From the NCBI GenBank assembly GCA_963926355.1, contig CAWUWW010000019.1, positions 1-22,777 on the forward strand: a stretch of 22,777 nt of DNA. The letters run 5' to 3'. Below the pieces are notes generated by a model. The model was not told where the DNA came from, did no database searches, and worked only from the letters and a program-made list of their open reading frames with translations. This document shows positions 1 through 7,019 of the stretch, one piece after another. Source of the DNA: SCGC-AAA076-P13 sp963926355 (GTDB lineage: Bacteria > Pseudomonadota > Gammaproteobacteria > Magnimaribacterales > D2472). Both the position numbers and the translations under genes were made by a program. The stretch's first letter is position 1, and each line of letters starts with the position of its first letter.

Positions 1-38
1 TCGGCAATTTTAGAACCTTTTTTAGTTAATTTATCCAC
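1..38 (-). CDS. rpoD: RNA polymerase sigma factor RpoD (sigma-70), first 12 codons only
   Basis: Only the start of this gene is inside the window. Reading leftward from a GTG at 38-36 gives VDKLTKKGSKIA before the edge (initiator read as Met). A stop codon lies in frame three codons upstream, so GTG is the only available start, and an AAGGA ribosome binding sequence sits at 46-42. The identity rests mainly on position: rpoD directly follows dnaG in the macromolecular synthesis operon of most gammaproteobacteria. A short basic N-terminus also fits sigma-70 region 1.1, but twelve residues cannot prove it. The 58-base gap to dnaG contains a TATATT (60-55, minus strand) that could be a -10 box for a separate rpoD promoter; I see no good -35. 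Confidence 0.6.
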   Translation of the reverse strand, partial: MDKLTKKGSKIA

Positions 39-96
39 GAATCCTTACACTCCAAATATATTAACTCTATGTAGTGACTAAAAGGATTATTTCAAT

Positions 97-1872
97 CTAT
101 TTAGAGCTTAATTTTTTTAATAACTTCTGATCTTCTTCTGATAGTTCTTCTTTCTTTAGGATGAGTTGTTGTAACTCTCTTTTTTCAGCAGATGATATTT
201 CTTGCATATTATACTTTTCTTTTAGTATTTCATCTCTATCTTTTTCAGATTTAGATATTAATTTAATACAATCTTGAATCATCGCCCTTGCGTCATCTTT
301 TGAAAGTTTTATCTCAGAGACAAGAGCCTCTCCGAATAGGTTCTTAATTTTTTCATTTTCTATTTGCTCAAAAAGTATTGAAGGAGCAGCTTCTAGGTTA
401 TCTTTATAAAAATTTCTTACGTCGTTTAGAAATAAAAACCTTGAATCTTTTTTAATAAGTTCGAAGACTTTGTCTGAAGCTAGGGCGGGATGCTGTATTA
501 GGGCTGTAAAAACACCTAGAACTGATTTTCTCATGATTGTTGAAGGTACTTTTTTTATCTCTTCTTGTCTTGAAGGTTCTCTTCTAGATAAAAGAGCATT
601 TCCTGTTAGTAATTTTTCAAAATCAAGATCGCATATATGGCCTAATTCACTAATGTATGCCTCTTTTAAGGTTGGATTTAATATTTTATTCACTAAGGGT
701 ATTGCAAATTGAGCAACCATGGATCTTCCCTCTATGGTTGAAAGATCATCTTGTTTTTTGACTGTTTGAAGAAAGTAATCTGAAAATGAGGTTGCCTCGT
801 CAGCTAACTTAAGGAAGGCTTCTTTGCCTTTTTCTTTGATATAGCTATCTGGGTCATCGCCTTCTTTTAGAAAAATAAAATTCATTCTTATATCTTCTCT
901 TAAAAGTGGCAAGGCATTTTCAACGGCTCTCCATGAAGCTTTTTGTCCCGCTTCATCCCCATCAAAAACTATAAAAATATTATTTGTATAACTTAATATT
1001 TTTCTAAGCTGCTCTTGGGTGAAAGCTGTACCGGATGAGGCTACTGAGTTTTTTACACCATGCTGATGAAGGCCAATGACGTCCATATACCCCTCTACAA
1101 GAAATAGAGACTCTGGTCGTTTATTGTTTAGTCGAGCTTCGTATAAGCCATAAAGCTCATATTTCTTTTTATAAGTCTTTGTTTCAGGAGAATTTAAGTA
1201 TTTTGCTTGGTCTTTTTTATCTTTAGTTAATCTTCCACCAAAAGCTATATGCTCTCCTTTAATATTTCTTATTGGGAACATAAGCCTATCCCTAAAACGG
1301 TCATACATTTCTCCGCTATCATTTGCTCCAAATAAACCAGAATCTTCTAAGTCTTGCTTTTCGTATTTCGTTGATAGGGTTGAATGAAGCGATGGACTTC
1401 TCTCTACTGAGTAGCCAAGTTCAAAAAACTTTGCTGTTTCTCCGCTTATACCTCTGGCTTTTAGATAATCTATTACTGGCTTTCCTGCAGAAGATTTCAA
1501 TTGCTCTATAAATATCTCAACTGCTCGAGTATTGATATTGATAGCACCCGATACATCTACTGGTTTTTCTTGTTTTGGGACTTCCATGCCAACGTATGAG
1601 GCCAGTAATTCAATAGCTTCCATGAAATCTAGGCCATCGTGTTTTCTTAAAAAATGGATTGCATTGCCAGACTCTTTACATCCAAAACAGTGATAGGTAC
1701 CTGTATCATCATAAACTTTAAAGGATGCAGATTTCTCATCTCCGCCCCCATGAAATGGACATTTAGCCCAGTAGCCTCCGCCCTTTCTTTCAATCTGAAG
1801 CCTTCTACCAATAATATCAACAATGCTTACTGAGGTAATGAGTCTATCTATAAAAGTTGAGGGGATGGACAT
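97..1872 (-). CDS. dnaG: DNA primase DnaG
   Basis: DnaG synthesises the RNA primers for leading- and lagging-strand replication at the fork, working with the DnaB helicase. The protein is 591 residues, close to the 581 of E. coli. Seen in order: a CHC2 zinc finger with C38, H41, C62 and C65; the RNA-polymerase core motif RDRLMFPI at 195-202 followed by FGGR (211-214); the TOPRIM acidic residues in EGYMDV (260-265) and DGDEAG (304-309); and a helical C-terminal region from about 440 that should bind DnaB. The H41-to-C62 spacing is 21 residues, three more than in E. coli, owing to a Gly-rich GGGD insert. The gene starts 5 bases after ruvX and precedes rpoD. The usual upstream partner rpsU is not adjacent. 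Start is ATG. Confidence 0.97.
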   Translation of the reverse strand: MSIPSTFIDRLITSVSIVDIIGRRLQIERKGGGYWAKCPFHGGGDEKSASFKVYDDTGTYHCFGCKESGNAIHFLRKHDGLDFMEAIELLASYVGMEVPKQEKPVDVSGAININTRAVEIFIEQLKSSAGKPVIDYLKARGISGETAKFFELGYSVERSPSLHSTLSTKYEKQDLEDSGLFGANDSGEMYDRFRDRLMFPIRNIKGEHIAFGGRLTKDKKDQAKYLNSPETKTYKKKYELYGLYEARLNNKRPESLFLVEGYMDVIGLHQHGVKNSVASSGTAFTQEQLRKILSYTNNIFIVFDGDEAGQKASWRAVENALPLLREDIRMNFIFLKEGDDPDSYIKEKGKEAFLKLADEATSFSDYFLQTVKKQDDLSTIEGRSMVAQFAIPLVNKILNPTLKEAYISELGHICDLDFEKLLTGNALLSRREPSRQEEIKKVPSTIMRKSVLGVFTALIQHPALASDKVFELIKKDSRFLFLNDVRNFYKDNLEAAPSILFEQIENEKIKNLFGEALVSEIKLSKDDARAMIQDCIKLISKSEKDRDEILKEKYNMQEISSAEKRELQQLILKKEELSEEDQKLLKKLSSK

Positions 1873-1877
1873 AGCTA

Positions 1878-2267
1878 CTAACTCTTATTAAACCAATTAT
1901 CTATTAAAATTTTTGCTGCATGAGCGTCTATTAAATCAGTCTTTAATTCAGCGAGATTCTGCCTTGCTTCAAAGCTGGTAAGTCTTTCATCAACATATTC
2001 ACATCTCACTTTGGCTAATTTTTCTAGTTTTTTATAAAAAATATCTACTTTCTCCATGATATCACTGTCTGTTCCATCCATATTCAATGGCTTGCCAACC
2101 AAAATAAGTCCTGGCTTCCATTCATCCAATATTGACATAATACCGTCCCAATTGATCTTATTGTTCTTATTAAAAACAATATCCAGGGGTGAGGATGTCA
2201 TAGTTTGAGTTTGGCCAACAGCTATACCAATTTTTTTTGTTCCAAAATCAAAAGATACTATTTGCAT
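1878..2267 (-). CDS. ruvX: RuvX/YqgF pre-16S rRNA nuclease (RNase H-like fold)
   Basis: The YqgF/RuvX family has an RNase H-like fold. It is called a putative Holliday junction resolvase, and in E. coli it is needed for 16S rRNA 5'-end maturation. The 129-residue length is typical. The three acidic sites of the family are present: D7 in SFDFGTKKIGIAVG, E94 in the DERLTS motif (93-98), and D114 in LIDAHAAKILI. LVGKP at 56-60 is also characteristic. The ATG directly follows the TAA stop of the tonB-like gene with no intervening base, so translation is probably coupled. In many gammaproteobacteria yqgE precedes this gene, but not here. Confidence 0.93.
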   Translation of the reverse strand: MQIVSFDFGTKKIGIAVGQTQTMTSSPLDIVFNKNNKINWDGIMSILDEWKPGLILVGKPLNMDGTDSDIMEKVDIFYKKLEKLAKVRCEYVDERLTSFEARQNLAELKTDLIDAHAAKILIDNWFNKS

Positions 2268-2894
2268 TTAATTAGGTGAGAAATTCCAATCTCTTACTAT
2301 TTCTAAAAAACTATATTCATTTAACATCTTAGGATCAAAAGGGGCAAAGGGTGCAGACTCTTCTAATATGCTTATAGCCATTTCATCTATAGACTTGTCT
2401 CCGGATGATATGAGTATTTCAGATTTAATTAAATTTCCAAAAGAATCAATAGTTGCCATTATCTGAACTTTGGTATTTTCGAGAGTCTTATCTGCAGCTG
2501 AAATCATTCTGTCGCCAGTGGATTCTATATTTCGCTGCCAAAGATTTAGATATACCGCCTCTTCACTATTAACCGTTGAATTGGCTTCTAGTTTTTTTAC
2601 TTTATATGCTTGAAAGATATTTTCGTTAATATCTTTTTTACTTAGGAAATCTGATTCCTCAGTATTCTGAGAGATACTTTCGCCTGAAGAGCCCTCTTGT
2701 CCCATCATATCCTTAGAAGCATTTGCAAATTTAACATTAATGACAGATGTGTGCTCTAAAAGAGGCATCTTATAAAAAGTTGTGAAGGTTATCCCAAAAA
2801 TAAGTAATAGATGAATTACCAAAGATAAAAAAAATGATTTATTAAGAGTTAAAGAGCGCTTGCTAACCTTTTGCGCTGATAGTATCGAAGTCAT
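2268..2894 (-). CDS. TonB-family protein (TonB3-like), gshB-linked
   Basis: The protein has 208 residues. It starts with a short cytoplasmic part containing basic residues, then one membrane anchor at about 21-40 (FFLSLVIHLLLIFGITFTTF), a polar periplasmic linker (about 45-115), and a C-terminal domain (about 116-208). That last domain matches the TonB C-terminal fold, with YLNLWQRNIE, then IDSFGNLIKSEIL, then SSGDKSIDEMAI, then APFAPF and IVRDWNF. TonB proteins transmit proton-motive-force energy from ExbB/ExbD to outer-membrane receptors. This subtype sits beside gshB in pseudomonads, where the P. aeruginosa gene (TonB3) is linked to twitching motility. The linker lacks the Pro-rich Glu-Pro/Lys-Pro repeats of classical TonB, and no ExbB/ExbD lies in the window. 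The start overlaps the gshB stop (ATGA). Family assignment is firm, function uncertain. Confidence 0.8.
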   Translation of the reverse strand: MTSILSAQKVSKRSLTLNKSFFLSLVIHLLLIFGITFTTFYKMPLLEHTSVINVKFANASKDMMGQEGSSGESISQNTEESDFLSKKDINENIFQAYKVKKLEANSTVNSEEAVYLNLWQRNIESTGDRMISAADKTLENTKVQIMATIDSFGNLIKSEILISSGDKSIDEMAISILEESAPFAPFDPKMLNEYSFLEIVRDWNFSPN

Positions 2895-3817
2895 AACTCG
2901 CTTAAATATTCCGCAATAGGGTTCATTTCTGATTGAGAGTAAATCTCTCTAGCGCATGTGGGACTTGTAATATTTATTTCAGTTAAATAATCACCTATCA
3001 TGTCTATCCCAGCAAAATTAATGCCCTTCTCGACCAAGTACTTCCCAATAATATCACCAACCTCTTGCTGCCTCTTAGTTATATCCATGACAACACCCTT
3101 CCCTCCAGCTGCTAAATTTCCTTTAAAGCTATCTCCTTGAGGAATTCTAGCCAAAGTCTTTGGAAAAGGTTTCCCGTGGATAATTAAAATCCTGAAGTCG
3201 CCATCATAAATTTGAGGTAAAAACTCTTGAATAACTATTTGAGTAGATTCATCATCCGTCATATCTAAAAGAATATCTAAATTATCATCCTCCATATCCT
3301 CCATCTTGAAGATAGAAGAGCCTCCCATTCCATCTAGGGGTTTTACTATGATGATTTCATGATTAGCCTGAAACTCTATTATCTTGGTAATGTTTGACGT
3401 TACCAATGTTGTTGGGATGAACTCTTTAAAATGAATTGCAAATATTTTTTCGTTGAATTCTTTAATTGAATTTGGTTTGTTAAATACTGTAGCGCCCTGT
3501 TTCTCCGCAAGTCCTAACAAATGTAATGCGTTAATGTAATTTGTATCTACAGGGGGGTCTTTTCTCATGAAGGAATAAAAAAAATCTGAGACTTTAATTG
3601 GCTCTTTTTTAATGCCCTCTACTTGTGTTGTTCCCGCAGAGATAATACTTCTAGCATCTGCATAAACATGGCCATCTTTGATATATAGATCTTTCATCTC
3701 GCATTGGTGAGGCCTGTATCCAAGAGTAATAGACTCTTCCATCATAAAAATTGATGTATCTTTTTCAGGCTTAAGTCCTTTTAATTTATCTGTTATAAAT
3801 AGCAGTTTCTTATCCAT
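2891..3817 (-). CDS. gshB: Glutathione synthetase GshB
   Basis: GshB catalyses the ATP-dependent ligation of gamma-glutamylcysteine with glycine, the second step of glutathione synthesis. At 308 residues it matches the 316 of E. coli. Family motifs appear in order: FMRKDPPVD (83-91) in the N-terminal domain, KPLDGMGGSSIF (159-170) with the glycine-rich ATP-grasp loop, QEFLPQIYDGDFRIL (197-211), GNLAAGGKG (233-241), and the metal-binding EINITSPT (280-287). The gene starts 2 bases after rsmE ends, matching the rsmE-gshB order of other gammaproteobacteria, and overlaps the next gene by 4 bases. The glutathione made here could be a cofactor for the kappa-class protein encoded at 19023-19628; that link is inference. 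Confidence 0.97.
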   Translation of the reverse strand: MDKKLLFITDKLKGLKPEKDTSIFMMEESITLGYRPHQCEMKDLYIKDGHVYADARSIISAGTTQVEGIKKEPIKVSDFFYSFMRKDPPVDTNYINALHLLGLAEKQGATVFNKPNSIKEFNEKIFAIHFKEFIPTTLVTSNITKIIEFQANHEIIIVKPLDGMGGSSIFKMEDMEDDNLDILLDMTDDESTQIVIQEFLPQIYDGDFRILIIHGKPFPKTLARIPQGDSFKGNLAAGGKGVVMDITKRQQEVGDIIGKYLVEKGINFAGIDMIGDYLTEINITSPTCAREIYSQSEMNPIAEYLSEL

Positions 3818-3819
3818 AA

Positions 3820-4554
3820 TTAAATTCTACCAAAGTGATTTTGAATTAGTGTGGAAATTACCAGTGGAGCTGTCTCAGCCCTAAGGACATTCCTGCCTAT
3901 AAGTCTTATTTTTACGCCATTATTACTTAAAATAGTTTTTTCTTCTTCAGAAAAACCAGATTCTGGACCTGTTATAACAGATATAGATAGTTCATCTATT
4001 AACTCCTCCGTCTTAAAGTCGACCAGAGCATCAACATCAAAAGCATAAATGCTAATGCCTTCGCTTAAAATATTTAGTGTGTCTTTAAGATTTTCAAAAA
4101 CAGAGATTGTTGGCAAAAAATTTGAGCCGCATTGTTTGCAGGCGCTTATAACTACCTCTTCTGCCTTTTCTGCTAATTTTAAGATATCTTTTCTTGCAAT
4201 ACTTTGATCAATTAAATCAGGTTTGTATAACATAAAATCTGACACGCCAATTTCAGTTAGTTTTTGAAGCATAAAATGAAAGTTATCTTTTTTAATAAAA
4301 GGAATAATACAAATAATTTTTTCTTCTTTCTGTTCTAATGATGAAACAGAAGAGAATCTTTCTAAGGTTATGGCACTTCTTGATATTTTAGATATTCTGC
4401 ATGTTGCAGAAGAGCCTTTGCCATCAAAAACATCAACCTCCTCATCAATTTTTAATCTTAAAACCTTGATTAAGTGTATTGATTGAGATTGATCTAAATC
4501 AAAAACATTATTTGCCTCTGATACTGATTTACAATATATTCTATGGATTCTCAC
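3820..4554 (-). CDS. rsmE: 16S rRNA (uracil-1498-N3)-methyltransferase RsmE
   Basis: RsmE is a SPOUT-class methyltransferase that makes m3U1498 in the decoding region of 16S rRNA using S-adenosylmethionine. Diagnostic parts are ISACKQCG in the middle of the protein, the SAM-binding knot with VITGPESGFS (usually GPEGGFS, so one Gly is Ser here), and the C-terminal LIGRNVLRAETAPL. Two GTG codons are possible starts: 4560 and 4554. I choose 4554 because it gives MRIHRIY, matching the MRIPRIY start of E. coli RsmE, and because it falls about 7 bases after a perfect TATAAT (4566-4561). Starting at 4560 adds two residues and would place the start codon directly after that box. No ribosome binding sequence is visible. 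Confidence 0.93.
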   Translation of the reverse strand: MRIHRIYCKSVSEANNVFDLDQSQSIHLIKVLRLKIDEEVDVFDGKGSSATCRISKISRSAITLERFSSVSSLEQKEEKIICIIPFIKKDNFHFMLQKLTEIGVSDFMLYKPDLIDQSIARKDILKLAEKAEEVVISACKQCGSNFLPTISVFENLKDTLNILSEGISIYAFDVDALVDFKTEELIDELSISVITGPESGFSEEEKTILSNNGVKIRLIGRNVLRAETAPLVISTLIQNHFGRI

Positions 4555-4560
4555 ACTCAC

Positions 4561-4566
4561 ATTATA
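4561..4566 (-). promoter_or_regulatory. Candidate -10 box (TATAAT) for the rsmE-gshB operon
   Basis: The minus strand reads TATAAT exactly at 4566-4561, six bases before the GTG at 4554. A transcript starting at the usual distance would begin at or next to that start codon, giving a leaderless or almost leaderless message. The -35 side is weak: CCGACA at 4591-4586, with a long 19-base spacer, is the best match. The box lies in the short divergent gap between rsmE and the plus-strand phosphatase gene. Confidence 0.45.
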
Positions 4567-4584
4567 GCTACAGGTTCAATATAA

Positions 4585-5148
4585 ATGTCGGAGATTAATA
4601 TAATTTTAATTAGACACGGTGAGGCTTCTCAATCATGGGGCGATCATCCTGATCCTGATTTAAGTGATAATGGGTTTAAGCAGGCAAAACTTTTAGAAGA
4701 GCACAAAGACCTTCAAGATTTAAGTAATTATGATTTTATATCTAGTCCTAAGTCTAGAGCTAAATCTACAGCGCTACCTTTAATAAAAAAATTCAACAAA
4801 GAGCTTTTAATCAATAATATCTTTTCAGAGATTCCTTCAGGAAATATAGAGGCCAGTGAAAAAAAACAGTGGCTGACCAGCACGATGAAGGAAGAAATAA
4901 ATAAACTTTCAGAAGAAGTTACAACCTGGAGGATGAACATAATAAAAGAAATCTTTGGAATGAATAAAGATACCATTATCTTTTCTCATTTTATGGTTAT
5001 AAATGCTCTTGTTGGAGAGCTAGCAAAACATCCCAACCTTCTTCATTTTCACCCTGATTACACATCACTTACAAAAATACGACTAGAGAATGGAGCTCCT
5101 AAATCATTTTCTATTGAGGGCAGTAAAAAAACTACCATAAATCTTTAG
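4585..5148 (+). CDS. Histidine phosphatase superfamily protein
   Basis: This 187-residue protein belongs to the histidine phosphatase (phosphoglycerate mutase-like) superfamily, which works through a phosphohistidine intermediate. The catalytic set is visible: R10, H11 and G12 in LIRHGEA (H11 the likely nucleophile), R58 in SPKSRAKSTA, acidic E82, and the second histidine H135 in IFSHFMVINALVGE. No signal peptide is seen, so it should be cytoplasmic. The substrate cannot be read from the sequence; relatives include SixA-type and sugar- or nucleotide-phosphate phosphatases. It is divergent from rsmE and lies 63 bases before fis on the same strand. In many gammaproteobacteria dusB occupies the position before fis. 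The ATG has only a weak AGG at 4572-4574. Confidence 0.85.
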   Translation: MSEINIILIRHGEASQSWGDHPDPDLSDNGFKQAKLLEEHKDLQDLSNYDFISSPKSRAKSTALPLIKKFNKELLINNIFSEIPSGNIEASEKKQWLTSTMKEEINKLSEEVTTWRMNIIKEIFGMNKDTIIFSHFMVINALVGELAKHPNLLHFHPDYTSLTKIRLENGAPKSFSIEGSKKTTINL

Positions 5149-5211
5149 AAAACTATTGAGCAATTTTTAAACAACTGTAAACTTATATTTCTTTTTAATA
5201 AATCGTTAGTC

Positions 5212-5478
5212 TTGGGAAATAAAAAAAAATCATTTGATAACTATTCTAAGAAACCTCTTAAAGATGAGGTTAGAAAAGCTATGAAAAGATATTTTGCTCA
5301 GCTAGATCAAAAAAATATGCCTATTGATGTTTATCAATTGGTTTTAAATGAAATTGAGCCGCCGTTATTAAATTCGGTAATGAGTTTTGCAAATAATAAT
5401 CAGTCCAAAGCCTCGAGAATACTGGGCATGAACAGAACTACACTAAGAACTAAATTAAAAAAATATAACATAAAATAA
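5212..5478 (+). CDS. fis: DNA-binding protein Fis (short form, TTG start)
   Basis: Fis is a homodimeric nucleoid protein that bends DNA and regulates stable RNA and growth-phase genes. The 88-residue sequence carries the core KPLKDEVRKAMKRYFAQL (14-31) that aligns with E. coli Fis from residue 25, the IEPPLL segment (48-53), and a C-terminal helix-turn-helix NQSKASRILGMNRTTLRTKL (63-82). The only usable start that keeps the first core helix is TTG at 5212; the next ATG (5281) would remove it. I see no clear ribosome binding sequence. The N-terminal arm is about 11 residues shorter than in E. coli, where that arm contacts site-specific invertases. The TAA stop overlaps the purH ATG by one base, so fis is the head of a fis-purH-purD-coq7 operon. 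Confidence 0.9.
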   Translation: MGNKKKSFDNYSKKPLKDEVRKAMKRYFAQLDQKNMPIDVYQLVLNEIEPPLLNSVMSFANNNQSKASRILGMNRTTLRTKLKKYNIK

Positions 5479-7019
5479 TGCACTCAATTAAACCAAAAAC
5501 AGCCCTTATCAGCCTTTCAGATAAATCTGGGTTATATGAACTTATATCATTTCTTATTTCTGAGAATGTAAAGATACTTTCTACAGGCGGAACTTATAAA
5601 GCAATAAAAGAATTAACGTCCGAAGTCATTGAAGTTTCAGACTTTACGGGCTTTGAGGAGATGATGGATGGAAGAGTAAAAACACTTCATCCAAAAATCC
5701 ATGCTGGGATACTTGCTCGCAGAGATAAAGATTTAGAGGTTCTCCAAGAAAGAGGCTATGAAACGATAGATTTAGTAATTGTTAATCTTTATCCATTTAA
5801 AGAAACAATTGCTCAGGGTTGTTCGTTCGAGGAGGCTATAGAGAAAATAGATATCGGCGGCCCTACTATGATCAGATCTGCTGCTAAGAACTTTAAAGAT
5901 GTTGCTGTAGTATCCAATCCCAATGATTACTCAAGACTGATTGAGGAGTGGAAAAATGAAAATGGCATTTCATATGAATTTAGGAAAGAGTTATCTCAAA
6001 AAGTTTTTCAACTTATGGCTGACTACAACTTATCTATTTCAAACTATCTTAAGGGCGACCAAGTTAATGGCATCCCTGACTACGATATTGAAAAGAGTGT
6101 CTCTCTAAGATACGGAGAAAACCCTCATCAAAGAGCAAATCTATTTACTTTTTCTAATCTAAAGCATAAAAATATTGCTAATGCTGACATCCTTCAAGGA
6201 AAAGAACTTTCTTATAATAATATTGTTGATGCTGATGCTGCCTGGGAATGCGTCAGAGCTTTTGATGAGCCTGCATGTGTAATTGTAAAACATGCAAATC
6301 CATGCGGTGTTGCTGAAGCTAAATCTATTTTTGAGGCATATGACCTAGCCTTTAAAACTGATCCTACATCTGCTTTTGGAGGAATTATTGCCCTTAATCG
6401 AACGCTTGATACCAAGACAGCTCAAGAAATAAATAGCCGCCAGTTTGTCGAAGTAATTATTGCTACTGATTATGAAGAAGGTGCCTTGGCTGAATTTGCC
6501 AAAAAGAAGAATGTTAGAGTTTTAAAAGCAGACCTCGTCCAAGACAACCCATACCCAGGAGTTATTAAGAAAGTATCTGGTGGTATTTTAATACAAAGTG
6601 ACGATACCTTTATTGTTCCTAGGGAAGATTTAAAATGTGTAACTAAAAGAGAGCCTACTGCCAAGGAGCTTGATGACCTTATGTTTGCATGGAGAGTTGC
6701 CAAGTTCGTTAAAAGTAACGCTATTGTTTACGTTTGCAATAAGCAGACTATTGCTATTGGCGCTGGCCAGATGAGTCGTGTCATAAGTGCAGATATTGCA
6801 AATCTTAAAGCTAAACAAGAAGGCTTGGAAGTAAAAGGTGCGGTGATGGCATCTGATGCATTTTTTCCCTTTAGGGATGGTATTGATAAAGCTGCATCAA
6901 GCGGCATTGCTGCAATCATTCAACCCGGTGGCTCAATAAGAGATGAAGAGATTATAGCTGCTGCTGATGAAAACGATATTGCAATGGTATTTACTAATAC
7001 CAGGCACTTCAGACACTAA
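5478..7019 (+). CDS. purH: Bifunctional AICAR formyltransferase / IMP cyclohydrolase PurH
   Basis: PurH performs the last two steps of de novo purine synthesis: formylation of AICAR with 10-formyl-tetrahydrofolate, then ring closure to IMP. At 513 residues it is full length. The N-terminal MGS-like cyclohydrolase domain (about 1-195) shows STGGTYKAI (35-43), MDGRVKTLHPKIHAGIL (63-79) and IDIGGPTMIRSAAKN (124-138). The C-terminal formyltransferase domain has RYGENPHQ (211-218) and the catalytic KHANPCG, with K271 and H272. It overlaps fis and purD by one base each (TAATG at both ends), so translation is probably coupled. The fis-purH-purD order is shared with pseudomonads. Confidence 0.98.
   Translation: MHSIKPKTALISLSDKSGLYELISFLISENVKILSTGGTYKAIKELTSEVIEVSDFTGFEEMMDGRVKTLHPKIHAGILARRDKDLEVLQERGYETIDLVIVNLYPFKETIAQGCSFEEAIEKIDIGGPTMIRSAAKNFKDVAVVSNPNDYSRLIEEWKNENGISYEFRKELSQKVFQLMADYNLSISNYLKGDQVNGIPDYDIEKSVSLRYGENPHQRANLFTFSNLKHKNIANADILQGKELSYNNIVDADAAWECVRAFDEPACVIVKHANPCGVAEAKSIFEAYDLAFKTDPTSAFGGIIALNRTLDTKTAQEINSRQFVEVIIATDYEEGALAEFAKKKNVRVLKADLVQDNPYPGVIKKVSGGILIQSDDTFIVPREDLKCVTKREPTAKELDDLMFAWRVAKFVKSNAIVYVCNKQTIAIGAGQMSRVISADIANLKAKQEGLEVKGAVMASDAFFPFRDGIDKAASSGIAAIIQPGGSIRDEEIIAAADENDIAMVFTNTRHFRH

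Noticed and set aside
5150..5170. ATTG-AG-CAAT followed by five T after the phosphatase gene
   Set aside because: The loop would be two bases and the stem four; not a credible terminator.
5156..5183. TTGAGC and TAAACT with 16-base spacing as a fis promoter
   Set aside because: Each hexamer matches only four of six bases, which is expected by chance in such AT-rich sequence.
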